Assembly (NCBI GenBank): GCA_965238045.1
Contig: CBDEGU010000011.1
Span: 310,001-374,000 of the forward strand
Origin: CBDEGU01 sp965238045
Lineage (GTDB): Bacteria > Acidobacteriota > Terriglobia > Bryobacterales > UBA6623
Length of the DNA stretch: 64,000 bases
Reading direction: 5' to 3'
Made by a program: the position numbers and the translations under genes. Shown here in pieces: positions 17,821 through 27,513 of this stretch. The notes under the pieces were generated by a model. It was not told where the DNA came from. It did no database searches and saw only the letters and a program-made list of their open reading frames with translations. Position 1 is the stretch's first letter; the number at the start of each line of letters is the position of its first letter.

Positions 17821-18854
17821 GTTCGCTGGCAAGAAAACTTTCGGCGGCACTCGCTGCTCCGCTGGCGCTGGCCCTGTGGCTGGCGCTCGCCGCGCCGCTG
17901 GCGGAAGCGCGGACCATTCGCATTCGCATGGGCACTTCGGCCCCGAAGGATTCGCCCTGGCACGATGCGCTGCAGTACATCCGCCAGGAATGGCGGGAGA
18001 TCTCTGGCGGCGAGATCAAGCTGCAGATCTATCCCGGCGGACTGCTGGGCGATGAAGCGGAGATGGTGCGGCAAGTACGGGCCGGGCGCATCCAGGCCGT
18101 CGCGCTTTCGAGCGCCGGTCTCTCGCGGATCGACAAAGGCATCTCGGCGCTGCAGATCCCGATGATGTTTGCGTCCTACGCCGAGCTCGACTACGTGCGT
18201 GACCGCATCGGGCCCAAGCTGGAAGAGCGTCTCGAAGCCAAAGGGTACAAGCTCCTCAACTGGACCGACGGCGGATGGGTGCATTTCTTCGCCAAGCACC
18301 CCGTACGGACGCCGGACGATATTCGGAGCACGAAACTGTTCACTTCGGTCGGGGACCCGGAAACCGAAAAACTCTACAAGGACTTCGGGTTCCAGGTCAT
18401 TCCGCTGTCGGCGACCGACTTGCTCACCTCGCTGCAGACCAACATGATCAACGCCTTCGACGTGCCGCCGCTGTTCGCCATGCTCGACCGGCTCTACACG
18501 CGGGCCGGCTATATGATCGACTTGCGGTGGGCGCCGCTCGTTGCCGGTACGGTGATCAGCAAGCGGGCGTGGGAGCGGCTCCCGCAAACTTACCGGCCGC
18601 AACTGCTGGCGGCCGCGCGCGCCGCGGGAACGAAACTTCGGCGGGAGATCCGAGACTTGGGCGAGGACGCTGTCGGAGAGATGAAGCAGCGCGGCCTGAA
18701 GGTGACCCAACTCGACGAGGCGACCAAAACGCTTTGGCGCACCGAAGCCGAGAAGATCTACCCCAAACTGCGCGGCCCTTACGCCCCGGCGGAGTTGATC
18801 GACGAGGTTCTGCGGCTGCGAAACGAATATCGCGAGAAATCGAGCAGCCGGTGA
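17817..18854 (+). CDS. dctP: TRAP transporter solute-binding protein (DctP family)
   Basis: A Sec signal peptide (LAAPLALALWLALAAPLAEA) precedes a 345-residue DctP-type protein. Family text includes IRIRMGTSAPKDSPWHDAL, GEIKLQIYPGGLLGDEAEMVRQVRAG, LNWTDGGWVHFF and LTSLQTNMINAFDVPP. It binds the substrate in the periplasm and hands it to the QM permease. The ligand cannot be read from the sequence: I did not find the conserved organic-acid Arg in its usual context. That fits the TatT-linked subgroup, some of which bind hydrophobic molecules. Confidence 0.88.
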   Translation: MSSLARKLSAALAAPLALALWLALAAPLAEARTIRIRMGTSAPKDSPWHDALQYIRQEWREISGGEIKLQIYPGGLLGDEAEMVRQVRAGRIQAVALSSAGLSRIDKGISALQIPMMFASYAELDYVRDRIGPKLEERLEAKGYKLLNWTDGGWVHFFAKHPVRTPDDIRSTKLFTSVGDPETEKLYKDFGFQVIPLSATDLLTSLQTNMINAFDVPPLFAMLDRLYTRAGYMIDLRWAPLVAGTVISKRAWERLPQTYRPQLLAAARAAGTKLRREIRDLGEDAVGEMKQRGLKVTQLDEATKTLWRTEAEKIYPKLRGPYAPAELIDEVLRLRNEYREKSSSR

Positions 18855-18927
18855 AAGCCGGCCGGTGACAATCCGCTAGACTTTGGAAGCCTCGATCGCG
18901 GCCGGCGCGGTGGCGGGGCCTGCTGTG

Positions 18928-20781
18928 ATGAGCAACCCGACGCAAGAACCCCAACGGCGGAAATTCCAGCAGCGGAAATTCCACTGGCGGAGTTGGCCCG
19001 CGCGGGTGGAAGACGGCCTGTCGATCGCGGTGATCTCGCTGATGGCGCTGCTGCCGCTGGTGGAAATCGCCGGGCGCAAGTGGCTGGGCGGCGGCATTCC
19101 CGGGTCGATCCCGATGGTGCAGCATCTGACGCTGTGGGCGGCTCTGCTGGGCGCGGCGCTGGCTTCTCGCACGGAACGCCACCTGGCGCTTTCCACGACG
19201 AATCTTCTTCCCCCATCCTGGGCGGGTCCGATACGCATCTTGACTTCGGCGCTGGCGGTGGCCGTGACCTCGTCTCTGGTGGTGGCGAGCTTGGACCTGG
19301 TGGGCATCGAGCGCGAGTTCGGAGAAGTGTTCGCGTGGGGCATTCCGCTGTGGGTCGCCCTGGCGGTCATGCCGCTGAGCTTCACGGTGATTACCGGCAG
19401 GCTGATCGCCCGCGGGTCGAAAACGCCGAGGGGACGCGGCCTGATTGCGCTGGGTTTGCTGGTGCCGCTTGCCTTCGGATGGATTCCGAATCTCGACGAG
19501 TTGAATCTGGTGATGCCCCTGCTGGGAGTGATCCTGGCGGGGACGGTGCTGGGCATGCCGATTTTCACGGCCATCGGCGGAGCGGCGCTGCTGCTGTTTT
19601 GGGGAGACGGCAGTCCGGCCAACGCCGTGCCCGGTGAGACCTACCGGCTGAGCGCCTCGCCCATGCTGCCGGTGATTCCGCTGTTCACCTTGAGCGGCTA
19701 CATCCTCGCCGAAGGGGGCGCTGTCCGCCGCCTGATGCGGCTGTTCCAGGCCTGGGTTGGATGGATGCCCGGCGGGCTGGCGATTGTCACGGTTCTGGTG
19801 CTGGCGTTTTTCACGCCGCTGACCGGGGCGTCGGGCGTGACCATTCTGACGATGGGGGGACTGCTGCTGCCGGTGCTGCTGGGGGCCGGCTATCCGGAGA
19901 AAACCTCCATGGGGCTGGTGACGGTCTCGGGCTCGATCGGATTGCTGCTGCCACCCAGCCTGCCGGTGATTCTCTACGGCTATTACTCGAACCAGCCGAT
20001 CGAGCGGCTCTTTGTCGGGGGGCTGCTGCCCGGTTTGCTGCTGATCATTGTGGTTGCGGGCTGGGGCGCGTTCCGGGGCTGGCAAAGCGGGACCAAGCGC
20101 GTTCCGTTCCAAACCCGCGAGGCTATAAGCGCGCTATGGGAAGCCAAGTGGGAACTGTTGCTGCCGGTGCTGGTGCTGGGCGGAATTTTTGGCGGATTCG
20201 CCACGCTGGTCGAGGCTGCCGCGCTGACCGTGCTCTATGCCTTCGTGATTGAATGTTTGGTTTTCCGGGAACTCAGCATCACCCGGCAACTGCCGGCGGT
20301 GTTCATCGAAAGCGCCACGCTGGTCGGCGGATTCATGATCATTCTCGGCGTGGCTCTCGGATTTACGAACTACCTCGTCATCGCGGAGGTCCCCGCGCAG
20401 GCTCTCGACTGGGTACAGTCCCACATCGAGTCGAAACTGGTCTTTCTGCTGGCGCTGAACATTCTGCTGATTGTTGTCGGCGCGCTGATGGATATCTACT
20501 CGGCCATCATTGTGATCGTGCCGCTGGTCTATCCCATGGCGGCGGTCTATGGCGTCGACCCGGTGCATCTGGGAGTGATCTTCCTGGCCAATATGGAACT
20601 TGGCTACCTGATGCCGCCGATGGGCGAAAACCTCTTCCTGGCGTCGTTCCGATTCAAGCAACCGCTGACCCGCATTTACGCATCGACGCTGCCCTACGTC
20701 GTGCTGCTGTTGATCGCCGTGCTCGTGATTACTTACGTTCCCTGGCTCACGCTCTGGCTGGTCGAATGGAGCGGGGTATGA
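18928..20781 (+). CDS. TRAP transporter fused small and large permease (DctQM)
   Basis: This 617-residue membrane protein joins a DctQ-like four-helix part (about residues 25-150, with ISLMALLPLVEIAGRKW) to a DctM-like part of about 12 helices. Diagnostic DctM text: MLPVIPLFTLSGYILAEGG, FFTPLTGASGVTILTMGGLLLPVLL and SIGLLLPPSLPVILYGYYS. It exchanges substrate with Na+ or H+ using DctP. I chose the ATG at 18928 (MSNPTQEP); an earlier TTG at 18883 is weaker. It lies 73 bp after dctP. Near the N-terminus a short repeat (RRKFQQRKFHW) reflects a duplicated 17-bp stretch in the DNA. Confidence 0.9.
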   Translation: MSNPTQEPQRRKFQQRKFHWRSWPARVEDGLSIAVISLMALLPLVEIAGRKWLGGGIPGSIPMVQHLTLWAALLGAALASRTERHLALSTTNLLPPSWAGPIRILTSALAVAVTSSLVVASLDLVGIEREFGEVFAWGIPLWVALAVMPLSFTVITGRLIARGSKTPRGRGLIALGLLVPLAFGWIPNLDELNLVMPLLGVILAGTVLGMPIFTAIGGAALLLFWGDGSPANAVPGETYRLSASPMLPVIPLFTLSGYILAEGGAVRRLMRLFQAWVGWMPGGLAIVTVLVLAFFTPLTGASGVTILTMGGLLLPVLLGAGYPEKTSMGLVTVSGSIGLLLPPSLPVILYGYYSNQPIERLFVGGLLPGLLLIIVVAGWGAFRGWQSGTKRVPFQTREAISALWEAKWELLLPVLVLGGIFGGFATLVEAAALTVLYAFVIECLVFRELSITRQLPAVFIESATLVGGFMIILGVALGFTNYLVIAEVPAQALDWVQSHIESKLVFLLALNILLIVVGALMDIYSAIIVIVPLVYPMAAVYGVDPVHLGVIFLANMELGYLMPPMGENLFLASFRFKQPLTRIYASTLPYVVLLLIAVLVITYVPWLTLWLVEWSGV

Positions 20782-20905
20782 GGGCTGGCGGGCGCGGCCG
20801 GAAAAGGCACGCCATGTGGGTTTCCGAATTTCTGGAGCTTATGTGAGAATAAGCAGGAGCCCGCCGCCGCGAACAGTCAGTGGCGGCGGACTCGGGTCAA
20901 TTGTC

Positions 20906-23096
20906 ATGCGGCGAAGCTGTATCCTCTGGGGCGGGTTGCTGGTTGTGCCGGCGTTGGCCCAGCAGCCACCAGAAACACAGCCTCAAGTTACCTTCCGGGT
21001 CGAAACGAGGCTGGTCGAAATCGAGGTGCGCGTCACCGGCAAGGGCAGGAAACCCGTCAGCGACCTCAAGGCCGCGGACTTCACCCTCAAGGAGAACGGC
21101 GAAGAACAGAAAATCGCGACGTTCGAATACGTACCGGTTCCAGGCGCGAAGGCTGTGACGGCGGGGGCTCGGGCTGAGAAATCCGGCGAGCCCCAGACCC
21201 CGGCGGCGCCCAACACCGCGCCCCCGGTCCGGATGCTGCTGATTACCGAGGGGGCTCCTGGTGAGCAGACCCAACTGCGGCGCGCGATCACGCAGTTCAT
21301 TGACAAGCACGCCACCGAATCGGTGCAAGCATCGCTGAACGGCGGCGCGTTTACGGACGATCGCGATCGTCTGCACGCAACGCTGGCTAAGATGGTCAAG
21401 CATCCGCTTGGCTATCGTGACCGGGGGAGCGGGGAATGGCAGCGCGGGTTCTTTGACGAGACGACGATGCGACTCGCACGTCTTGAGGTGGAGAGAATCA
21501 ACACGGTTCGGGCGCCTCCCGACGGGCCCAATAACCCTTTCGCGATCACGGAAATTCCTCTGCTGAGTTCGGCGAACCAGAATTCCGATCATCCGAACAT
21601 CGAAATGCGGCCGCCGCTGATTCGGAGAATCGATCAGGAAATCCGGCTTCTTTCTCGGCGAGCGTATCTCGACTATTTGAGGATCGTGCGCGAGATGGCC
21701 GCCTATCCGGGCAAGAAAGTGGTCGTGCTGTTTCGGAGCGGACTGCGCATTGACCCGGAGAATCAGGATCTTCTCGACAGCATCGCCTCGGCGTCTCTGC
21801 GATCGCGAGTGAGCTTCTACACGGTGTATTCGCCGGGCCTAAGTTCGATGACGCCGGGCGCGTCGATGAGCGCGGTGGGCGCGCGTCTGCTGGACCTCCA
21901 GGGACCCAGCAGCAACCGGCAGCCATTCGTGCAGGAATTCCGCCACCGCCAGCAGGCGCGGCAAAGCGGACTGCGCACGCTCGCCGAGCGGACGGGCGGC
22001 AGGGCGGTGCTGAACTCGAATGAGCTGGGCGATATCTTCACGCAGATCGAAGCGGACTTTCACGGCTACTATTTACTGGGCTACTATCCGCGGAATGTGC
22101 GTGAAAAGGACCGTTTCCGCAAGATCAAGGTACGCGTTGATCGCAAGAAGGTCAAGGTTAGGACTGGCCGCGGGTACTTCGAGCCGGTCCCGTTCCCGAA
22201 AATGTCGAAGGCTGAGAGAAATCTCCATTTGCAGCGGGCCGTACACTCCGACACAGAGGCTTCGAATTTTCCGATTAGCGTGGGGTACGATGTCTTTCGT
22301 GATTCAAAGAAGAACCCCGTGGTTGTGTTTGGCGTGTCGGCGCCGATGGGTGATCTCATCTCGCCGATATCGAAGAAGCGCGACGGGGTTCAGTTCGTGG
22401 TCGCCATTCAGGCGATCGACCTCGACAGAGGGTATTCCTGGAACTTCGAATCGCCGGTCTACAAGTTTCGCCTGGGCCGGGCCGGACCAGTCCGAACCAG
22501 CTCAGCCCTCCAAAGGGGACGCCTACCTGGACTACACCGAGCGATTCCCGCTGCCGCCGGGGCGCTACGAATGGCGTATCGTCGTCCGCAACGAAATCAC
22601 CGGCCGGGTCGGCCGCCACATCGGCCGGATCCAGATGTCTGCGTTTGACCAGGCCGACTCCCCCAGCACGCTGCTGCTGGCAAGCCGGGTGCGGGACGTC
22701 CGTCCGATGCGCCGCGTCAAGAAGCACCAGCGTGAAAAACTGCGCCTGCTTGCTTTCCGGGGGGGGAACCCGCTGCCGGAATTCCGCGGAGAGTTCGAGC
22801 AGGGACAAAAAATCTTCTTTCTCTATGATCTGTATAACGTTCGGCCGGCCGAGATGGCCCAGCCAGCGCCGATTCGGCTGATCATTCAAAAGGATGAAGC
22901 CGAGGCAGTGGAGTTTCAGGCGGTTGGCGATTTCCAGGCCAACCGCGAGCGCAACGAGATCCGCTACCTCGGCGCCATCGACACCAAGAGCCTGTCGCCG
23001 GGACGATACCGAGTGGCCGCGTTCATCCCCAACCCGGTGGCCGCGGAAAAACCGCACATCCTGCGGGAAGAGTTCCGGGTCATCGAACCTCGCTAA
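20906..23096 (+). pseudogene. VWFA-related acidobacterial exoprotein with frameshift
   Basis: The ATG at 20906 opens a signal peptide (SCILWGGLLVVPALAQQ), then the VWFA-related acidobacterial domain: FRVETRLVEIEVRVTGKG, DLKAADFTLKENGEEQKI, YPGKKVVVLFRSG, LRTLAERTGGRAVLNSNELG and FHGYYLLGYYP. Protein-like sequence runs in one frame to about 22470 (SWNFESPVYKFRLG), then resumes in the next frame from about 22500 (SKGDAYLDYTERFPLPPGRYEW) to the stop at 23096, ending in a beta-rich domain. One extra base or two missing bases near 22470-22505 (run ctgggccgggccgga) would explain it. It is a true frameshift or a sequence error. Role unknown; such proteins are common in Acidobacteriota. Confidence 0.82.
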
Positions 23097-23264
23097 GCCC
23101 GAGCCCGATCAGAACCCCCGGGCCGTACCTCGAGTTTGCCTCGGGGCGCCGCGCCCGCGAAGGCGCGTAAAAAAACTTGCGGGAATCCACCCGTTTGTCT
23201 CGATTTCCGCTGTACACTCTATAGAGCCTCACGACTGTGCGGCAGGATTGCGAGGGGAGATCAT

Positions 23265-24212
23265 ATGCGAAGGTCTTTAATGTTAGGTGCGTTCATGTTG
23301 TTGCTCGTGCTGGCGGGCGGCTCCGGCCTGTTTTCGACGCGGGCCAACAGCAACTACCAGGTCGTCCATGGCTGGCCGAATCTGCCCTCGGGATTCGCTC
23401 TCGGGCAGACGACCGGCGTCGAAGTGGACTCGAACAACCGGGTGCTGGTTTTTCATCGAGGCAAGCGTTCCATCCTGGCGTTTGACGGAGACTCGGGCGA
23501 CCTGCTGGCGTCCTGGGGCGACGGCATGTTCGGCTCGGCCCACGGCCTGACCGTGGATCACGAGGACAACGTATGGGTCACCGACGCGCGCGACCACCAG
23601 GTTCATAAATTCAGTTCCAAGGGAGAGCTCCTGCTGACCCTTGGAGCGAAAGGCGTGCCCGGCCTCGATGGCACGCACTTTGATCGTCCAACCGATGTCG
23701 CCATCGCGCCCAACGGCGACATCTATGTCACGGACGGTTACGGAAACCGGCGCATCGCCAAGTTCGACGCGGCCGGAAAGTTCTTGCTCGACTGGGGCAT
23801 CGAAGGCAGCCGGCGCGGCGAGTTCGTCGATCCGCATGGCATCGTGCTCGACAAACAAGGCAATGTCTACATCGCCGACCGGGGCAACTCGCGCATCCAG
23901 ATCTTCTCCTCCGGGGGCAAGTTCTTGAAGATGTGGAAGAGCGAGGCGCTGGGCCGGCCCTGGGGTCTGGCGATCGGCTCGAATGGCCTGCTCTACGTGG
24001 CCGACGGCGGCGATATGCATTCCGCGCCGCCCGAGCGGAACCGCATCGTGATCCTCGACCTGCAAGGGAAGATACGCGAGACCTTCGGTTCGTTCGGCTC
24101 CTATGACGGACAGTTCTATTGGGCGCACGATATTGCCGCCGGCGGCGACGGAGCGCTTTATGTGTGCGACGTCAATGTTGGCATGCGGGTGCAGAAGTTC
24201 GTGAAAAACTAG
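23265..24212 (+). CDS. Exported NHL-repeat beta-propeller protein
   Basis: AGGGGAG sits 7 nt before the ATG at 23265. A signal peptide (LGAFMLLLVLAGGSGLFSTRA) precedes about six NHL blades, with repeats such as VDHEDNVWVTDARDHQVHKF, IAPNGDIYVTDGYGNRRIAKF and LDKQGNVYIADRGNSRIQIF. The family resembles the catalytic core of peptidyl-alpha-hydroxyglycine alpha-amidating lyase; the name is often given to bacterial homologues without proof. The 315-residue protein is probably periplasmic. It lies 168 bp after the VWA gene. Confidence 0.85.
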   Translation: MRRSLMLGAFMLLLVLAGGSGLFSTRANSNYQVVHGWPNLPSGFALGQTTGVEVDSNNRVLVFHRGKRSILAFDGDSGDLLASWGDGMFGSAHGLTVDHEDNVWVTDARDHQVHKFSSKGELLLTLGAKGVPGLDGTHFDRPTDVAIAPNGDIYVTDGYGNRRIAKFDAAGKFLLDWGIEGSRRGEFVDPHGIVLDKQGNVYIADRGNSRIQIFSSGGKFLKMWKSEALGRPWGLAIGSNGLLYVADGGDMHSAPPERNRIVILDLQGKIRETFGSFGSYDGQFYWAHDIAAGGDGALYVCDVNVGMRVQKFVKN

Positions 24213-24325
24213 AGCGGACCGGGAAAGCGCCGGCGTACCCGGGCCTGCCGCCGCGCGCGTCAGAAAAGTAACGAGACGGCTCCCGGTTCGGCTGCTGGCC
24301 GAACGGGGATCCAGAGCCGTGCTGG

Positions 24326-24331
24326 TATACT
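24326..24331 (+). promoter_or_regulatory. Possible -10 element of the S41 protease gene
   Basis: TATACT lies 45 bp before the start at 24376. No matching -35 is visible at 16-18 bp, so this is weak. Confidence 0.3.
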
Positions 24332-24375
24332 GTGGTTGGCCGTCCGAGGCGGTCTGGCGGGGAGGAAATCGGCTC

Positions 24376-25986
24376 ATGGGAAATGCGCGGCGTCTGGCGA
24401 TCTGGCTGCCGGTAACGGTGTTGTTAGGCACTCTGGCGGGCGGTCTGTTCGGCCCCAGAATCGTCGCGGCGTCGGATGCCCCGGAGGGTGCGGTCAGCGA
24501 GAGTATTCGCCGGTTCACCGATGTGCTGGCCATTGTCGAGCGGAATTACGCCGACGAACTCGATCCGGAGAAGGCGATTTTTCAGGGAGCCATCCCGACG
24601 CTTCTTCACACACTGGATCCGCATTCCCAGTTTTTCGATCCGGATCATTTCAGCCGGATGCGCGAGGAGCAGAAAGGCCATTACGCGGGCGTCGGCATGC
24701 AGATTCAGCCCCGCAACGGGCAGGTTGTGGTGGTCGCGCCGTTTCCCAAAACGCCCGCCTACAGGGCTGGTCTTCGGCCCAGCGACGTGATTGCCGAAGT
24801 GGATGGGGATGCGATGGACGGCCTGGATGTCGGCGAAGTAGCTAAGCGCCTTCGCGGTCCCGCCGGCACGCGGGTGAAGATCGGAGTGATTCGGCGCGGC
24901 GTGGACGATATGCTGCACTTCGAGGTCACCCGGGCCGCCATAGAATACAAGAGCGTTTCTTCCGCCTTCCTGATCCAACCCCATGTCGGCTTTGTACGGG
25001 TGGACCGCTTCAACGAAACCACCGGCAGCGAACTCGACGAGGCGCTGGATAGTTTTTACGCCGCGGGGATCGAGGGACTGATTCTCGATTTGCGGCAAAA
25101 TCGCGGCGGACTGCTCAGCGAAGGCGTCTACGTCTCGGACAGGTTTCTGAAAAAGGGGCAAACGATCGTATCCCACCACGGACGGGCTTCCAACGAGCGC
25201 AAGTACCGCGCGAAACAAGGCAACGGCGGCCGCGAATTTCCTATGGTCGTGATGGTGGACTGTGATTCGGCCTCCGCGTCGGAGATCGTCGCCGGCGCGC
25301 TGCAGGATCACGACCGCGCCCTGATTGTCGGCACGCCAACGTTCGGCAAGGGGCTTGTGCAGACGGTGTTTCCGATTTCGCGGACCTCGGGTCTGGCCCT
25401 GACCACGGCCCGCTACTATACCCCGAGCGGTCGCCTCATTCAGCGAAACTACGATGACGTTTCGCTCTGGAAATACTATGCCGACCCGTGCAGCGAAAAG
25501 TACGAGCCGGCGACCGATGACGTTCGTCTCACCGACCACGGCCGCAGGGTTTTCGGCGGGGGCGGTATCACTCCAGACGTCCGTTTTCCCGAGCGCAAGT
25601 TCAACGACTTTCAGATTGTGCTCGGGCGGGCCTACGCGATTCAGGCCTTCACCCAGGAATATACGCTGAACAACGAGATTTCCAAGGAAGGCTGGGAACC
25701 GACCAGTGCGGTCCTCAACGAGTTTCGCCAGTTCTTGTATCGCGAGAAGATCACATTCGAAGAGCCGGACTTTGTAGAGAACCGGGATTACATCAAGCGC
25801 CGCCTGAAACGCGAGGTCTATGTCTCGACCTTTGATCTCGACGAAGGCAATCGGGTTAACTATACGCTGGATCCCGATGTGCAGAAGGCGCTCGAACTGC
25901 TGCCGAAAGCCAAGGAATTGCTTGACGCGCCCGGCCGCCTGGTAGCAAGCCGGCACGATCGAGCCGCGCATACCTCTTCCTACTAG
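24376..25986 (+). CDS. C-terminal processing peptidase, S41 family
   Basis: The 536-residue protein has an N-terminal membrane anchor or signal (LAIWLPVTVLLGTLAGGLFG), then TLDPHSQFFDP, a PDZ domain (about 105-190, with GVGMQIQPRNG and PAYRAGLRPSDVIAEVDG) and the S41 core. The catalytic Ser is in CDSASASEIVAGAL and the general-base Lys in GTPTFGKGLVQT, both intact. The C-terminal 150 residues extend beyond the core. GGAGG precedes the ATG by 10 nt. Likely role: processing or degrading envelope proteins at their C-termini in the periplasm. Confidence 0.92.
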   Translation: MGNARRLAIWLPVTVLLGTLAGGLFGPRIVAASDAPEGAVSESIRRFTDVLAIVERNYADELDPEKAIFQGAIPTLLHTLDPHSQFFDPDHFSRMREEQKGHYAGVGMQIQPRNGQVVVVAPFPKTPAYRAGLRPSDVIAEVDGDAMDGLDVGEVAKRLRGPAGTRVKIGVIRRGVDDMLHFEVTRAAIEYKSVSSAFLIQPHVGFVRVDRFNETTGSELDEALDSFYAAGIEGLILDLRQNRGGLLSEGVYVSDRFLKKGQTIVSHHGRASNERKYRAKQGNGGREFPMVVMVDCDSASASEIVAGALQDHDRALIVGTPTFGKGLVQTVFPISRTSGLALTTARYYTPSGRLIQRNYDDVSLWKYYADPCSEKYEPATDDVRLTDHGRRVFGGGGITPDVRFPERKFNDFQIVLGRAYAIQAFTQEYTLNNEISKEGWEPTSAVLNEFRQFLYREKITFEEPDFVENRDYIKRRLKREVYVSTFDLDEGNRVNYTLDPDVQKALELLPKAKELLDAPGRLVASRHDRAAHTSSY

Positions 25987-26048
25987 CAGCCCGCGGCGGC
26001 CTTGGTTCACGCGGACATGGGGCCTGCCCGGCCGCTAGGGTTGTTTAC

Positions 26049-26873
26049 TTACGGCGGGTCGATACAGCAAAGTTTGTAGGGGATCTGTGTCCAAAACTTG
26101 AGTTCCTCGTCGAAGGTAAAACCAATCGCCGTAATGCCGATAAAGTCGCCATAGATGTCGAGAACCCCATCGAGACCCGCGGTGCAGGGCATCCGATCCG
26201 GCAGCAGGAACGCCGTGTGGCCGCCGCCAAATATCAGCCGGGTCTCGCGGCAAATTTCCTCTCCGTCGCGGTCACGCGCGACGAGCGTGATGTTCTGGGT
26301 GACTTCGCTCATCCAGCCCATTCCGCTAAAGAGCCCCCCCGAGTTGTTGAAGGGCAGGCGCAGGAACTTCTGCCCGGAGCTGAGGCCCGGAACCGAAGTA
26401 CGAAACTTGGGACGGCCTTCGCTGTCGAAGTTCGTGATCACGGCGATGATCCCCACTTGGTTGGCGTTTCCAGAATCATTCAGTAAGGCGTAGCCGGATT
26501 TGAAGGCGCTCGACGGGAGGGTGCGCAGCGAGATGATCGCGCCCGGTGCGACGGTCGTCGTGTAGCTGCTTGCGGTCGTTACGTGTTCGCCATCGGGATC
26601 GTAGAGATCGAGCACATCGCGACGGCCAAAATCGTCACGAAAACGAATCGTGAACGTAACCGGCCTGTCATGAAGGCTGAAGATCTGAAATTCAGTGGAC
26701 CAGACGGCGGAACCGCTGGCGTAGTGCGGAATAATATTGCCGTTGATGATCGTGCCGGCGCGGCGCGGCGCGGAATCGTTCGCCGGATCGTCGCCCGCGG
26801 CGCCCGAGGATAAGATCCCGACCCCGCAGGCGAGAAGAACCAGACGGGGAACAAGATGGGAGAAGAGTTTCAT
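26049..26873 (-). CDS. Secreted beta-sandwich protein of unknown function
   Basis: The ATG at 26873 has AGGGG 7 nt upstream and starts a Sec signal peptide (HLVPRLVLLACGVGILSSGAAG). The mature part, about 250 residues, is beta-rich with two similar halves: one around WSTEFQIFSLHDRPVTFTIRF and one around SEVTQNITLVARDRDGEEI. FGGGHTAFLLPDRMPCTAG and FIGITAIGFTFDEEL resemble exported acidobacterial proteins of unknown role. A Cys pair (CCIDPP) ends the protein. I cannot assign a function. Confidence 0.65.
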   Translation of the reverse strand: MKLFSHLVPRLVLLACGVGILSSGAAGDDPANDSAPRRAGTIINGNIIPHYASGSAVWSTEFQIFSLHDRPVTFTIRFRDDFGRRDVLDLYDPDGEHVTTASSYTTTVAPGAIISLRTLPSSAFKSGYALLNDSGNANQVGIIAVITNFDSEGRPKFRTSVPGLSSGQKFLRLPFNNSGGLFSGMGWMSEVTQNITLVARDRDGEEICRETRLIFGGGHTAFLLPDRMPCTAGLDGVLDIYGDFIGITAIGFTFDEELKFWTQIPYKLCCIDPP

Positions 26874-27513
26874 GACAGGCCCCTGGTGGCGGAGGGTTAA
26901 CCTTCGGCCGCGGCACACAGCACCGTGACGCGACTTCCTTCGCGGAGTGAATCGTGTCTCGTCGCCGGGGACGGCAGAGTCCGCCCGGCGAGTTGCCTAT
27001 TCCAAGACGCGTGTGTCGCGGGGTGAAGATGCATCACAAGGTACGGTGCCTGGTTCGGGTGGCAAGCACGCTCCACCACGCCATTTCGTCCGCAAGCTAT
27101 TCATTCTAAAGAGATGTAACAAATTGCACGATCATACCATAGCACAGCGTGGCGGATAGCGGCTAGTCCTGGCATTCGTGTAGTCGCCGGGCGCTGACTT
27201 GTGTGCGAACGTGCATCCTGGCGCTAATGGAGTGCGTCAAACAGATTGCACCTCATGAACAGCGGCTCTTCCGCGCTTGACTTTTTCGAGGATGTCGGAG
27301 GCCGTAGCAGTCCAGAGGAAAGGCCTGGGCTGCTCGTGGTGTTCAGCGCGGTCAACGTTACCGGCTGTGCTCTTCGCATCCCAATCCCTCCTATAAGTAG
27401 AGACGATACGAGAGCACGATGAGTTATATTATTTGTGGCGTACTATACTAGCCGCTGCGCCGGGTAGTTTGGCTAGGCCGAAAACCACATCCCGCGGCAC
27501 GGAGATCACGATC
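26874..27513. other. Gap holding a transposase remnant
   Basis: Between divergent genes. The only protein-like piece is the IS630-type C-terminus at 27237-27366. The part next to 27514 has a purine-rich ribosome site (GGAGATCACGATC) for the SelA-like gene. The AT-richer stretch 27100-27180 and 27390-27460 may hold promoters, but I see no clear -35/-10 pair. Confidence 0.45.
27237..27366 (-). mobile_element. C-terminal fragment of an IS630-type transposase
   Basis: Read on the reverse strand, this encodes DRAEHHEQPRPFLWTATASD followed by ILEKVKRGRAAVHEVQSV and a TGA at 27237-27239. The pattern of PKPFxWTATAxxILEKV near the end is typical of IS630-family transposases. Only the last 40 or so residues remain, with no start. 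Identification rests on the motif alone. Confidence 0.6.

Noticed and set aside
18556..20112. 518-codon reverse-strand frame
   Set aside because: It is antisense to the TRAP genes and is made of Arg, Gln, His and Pro with no fold-like pattern.
24424..26010. 528-codon reverse-strand frame
   Set aside because: Antisense shadow of the S41 protease, whose catalytic motifs prove the plus frame.
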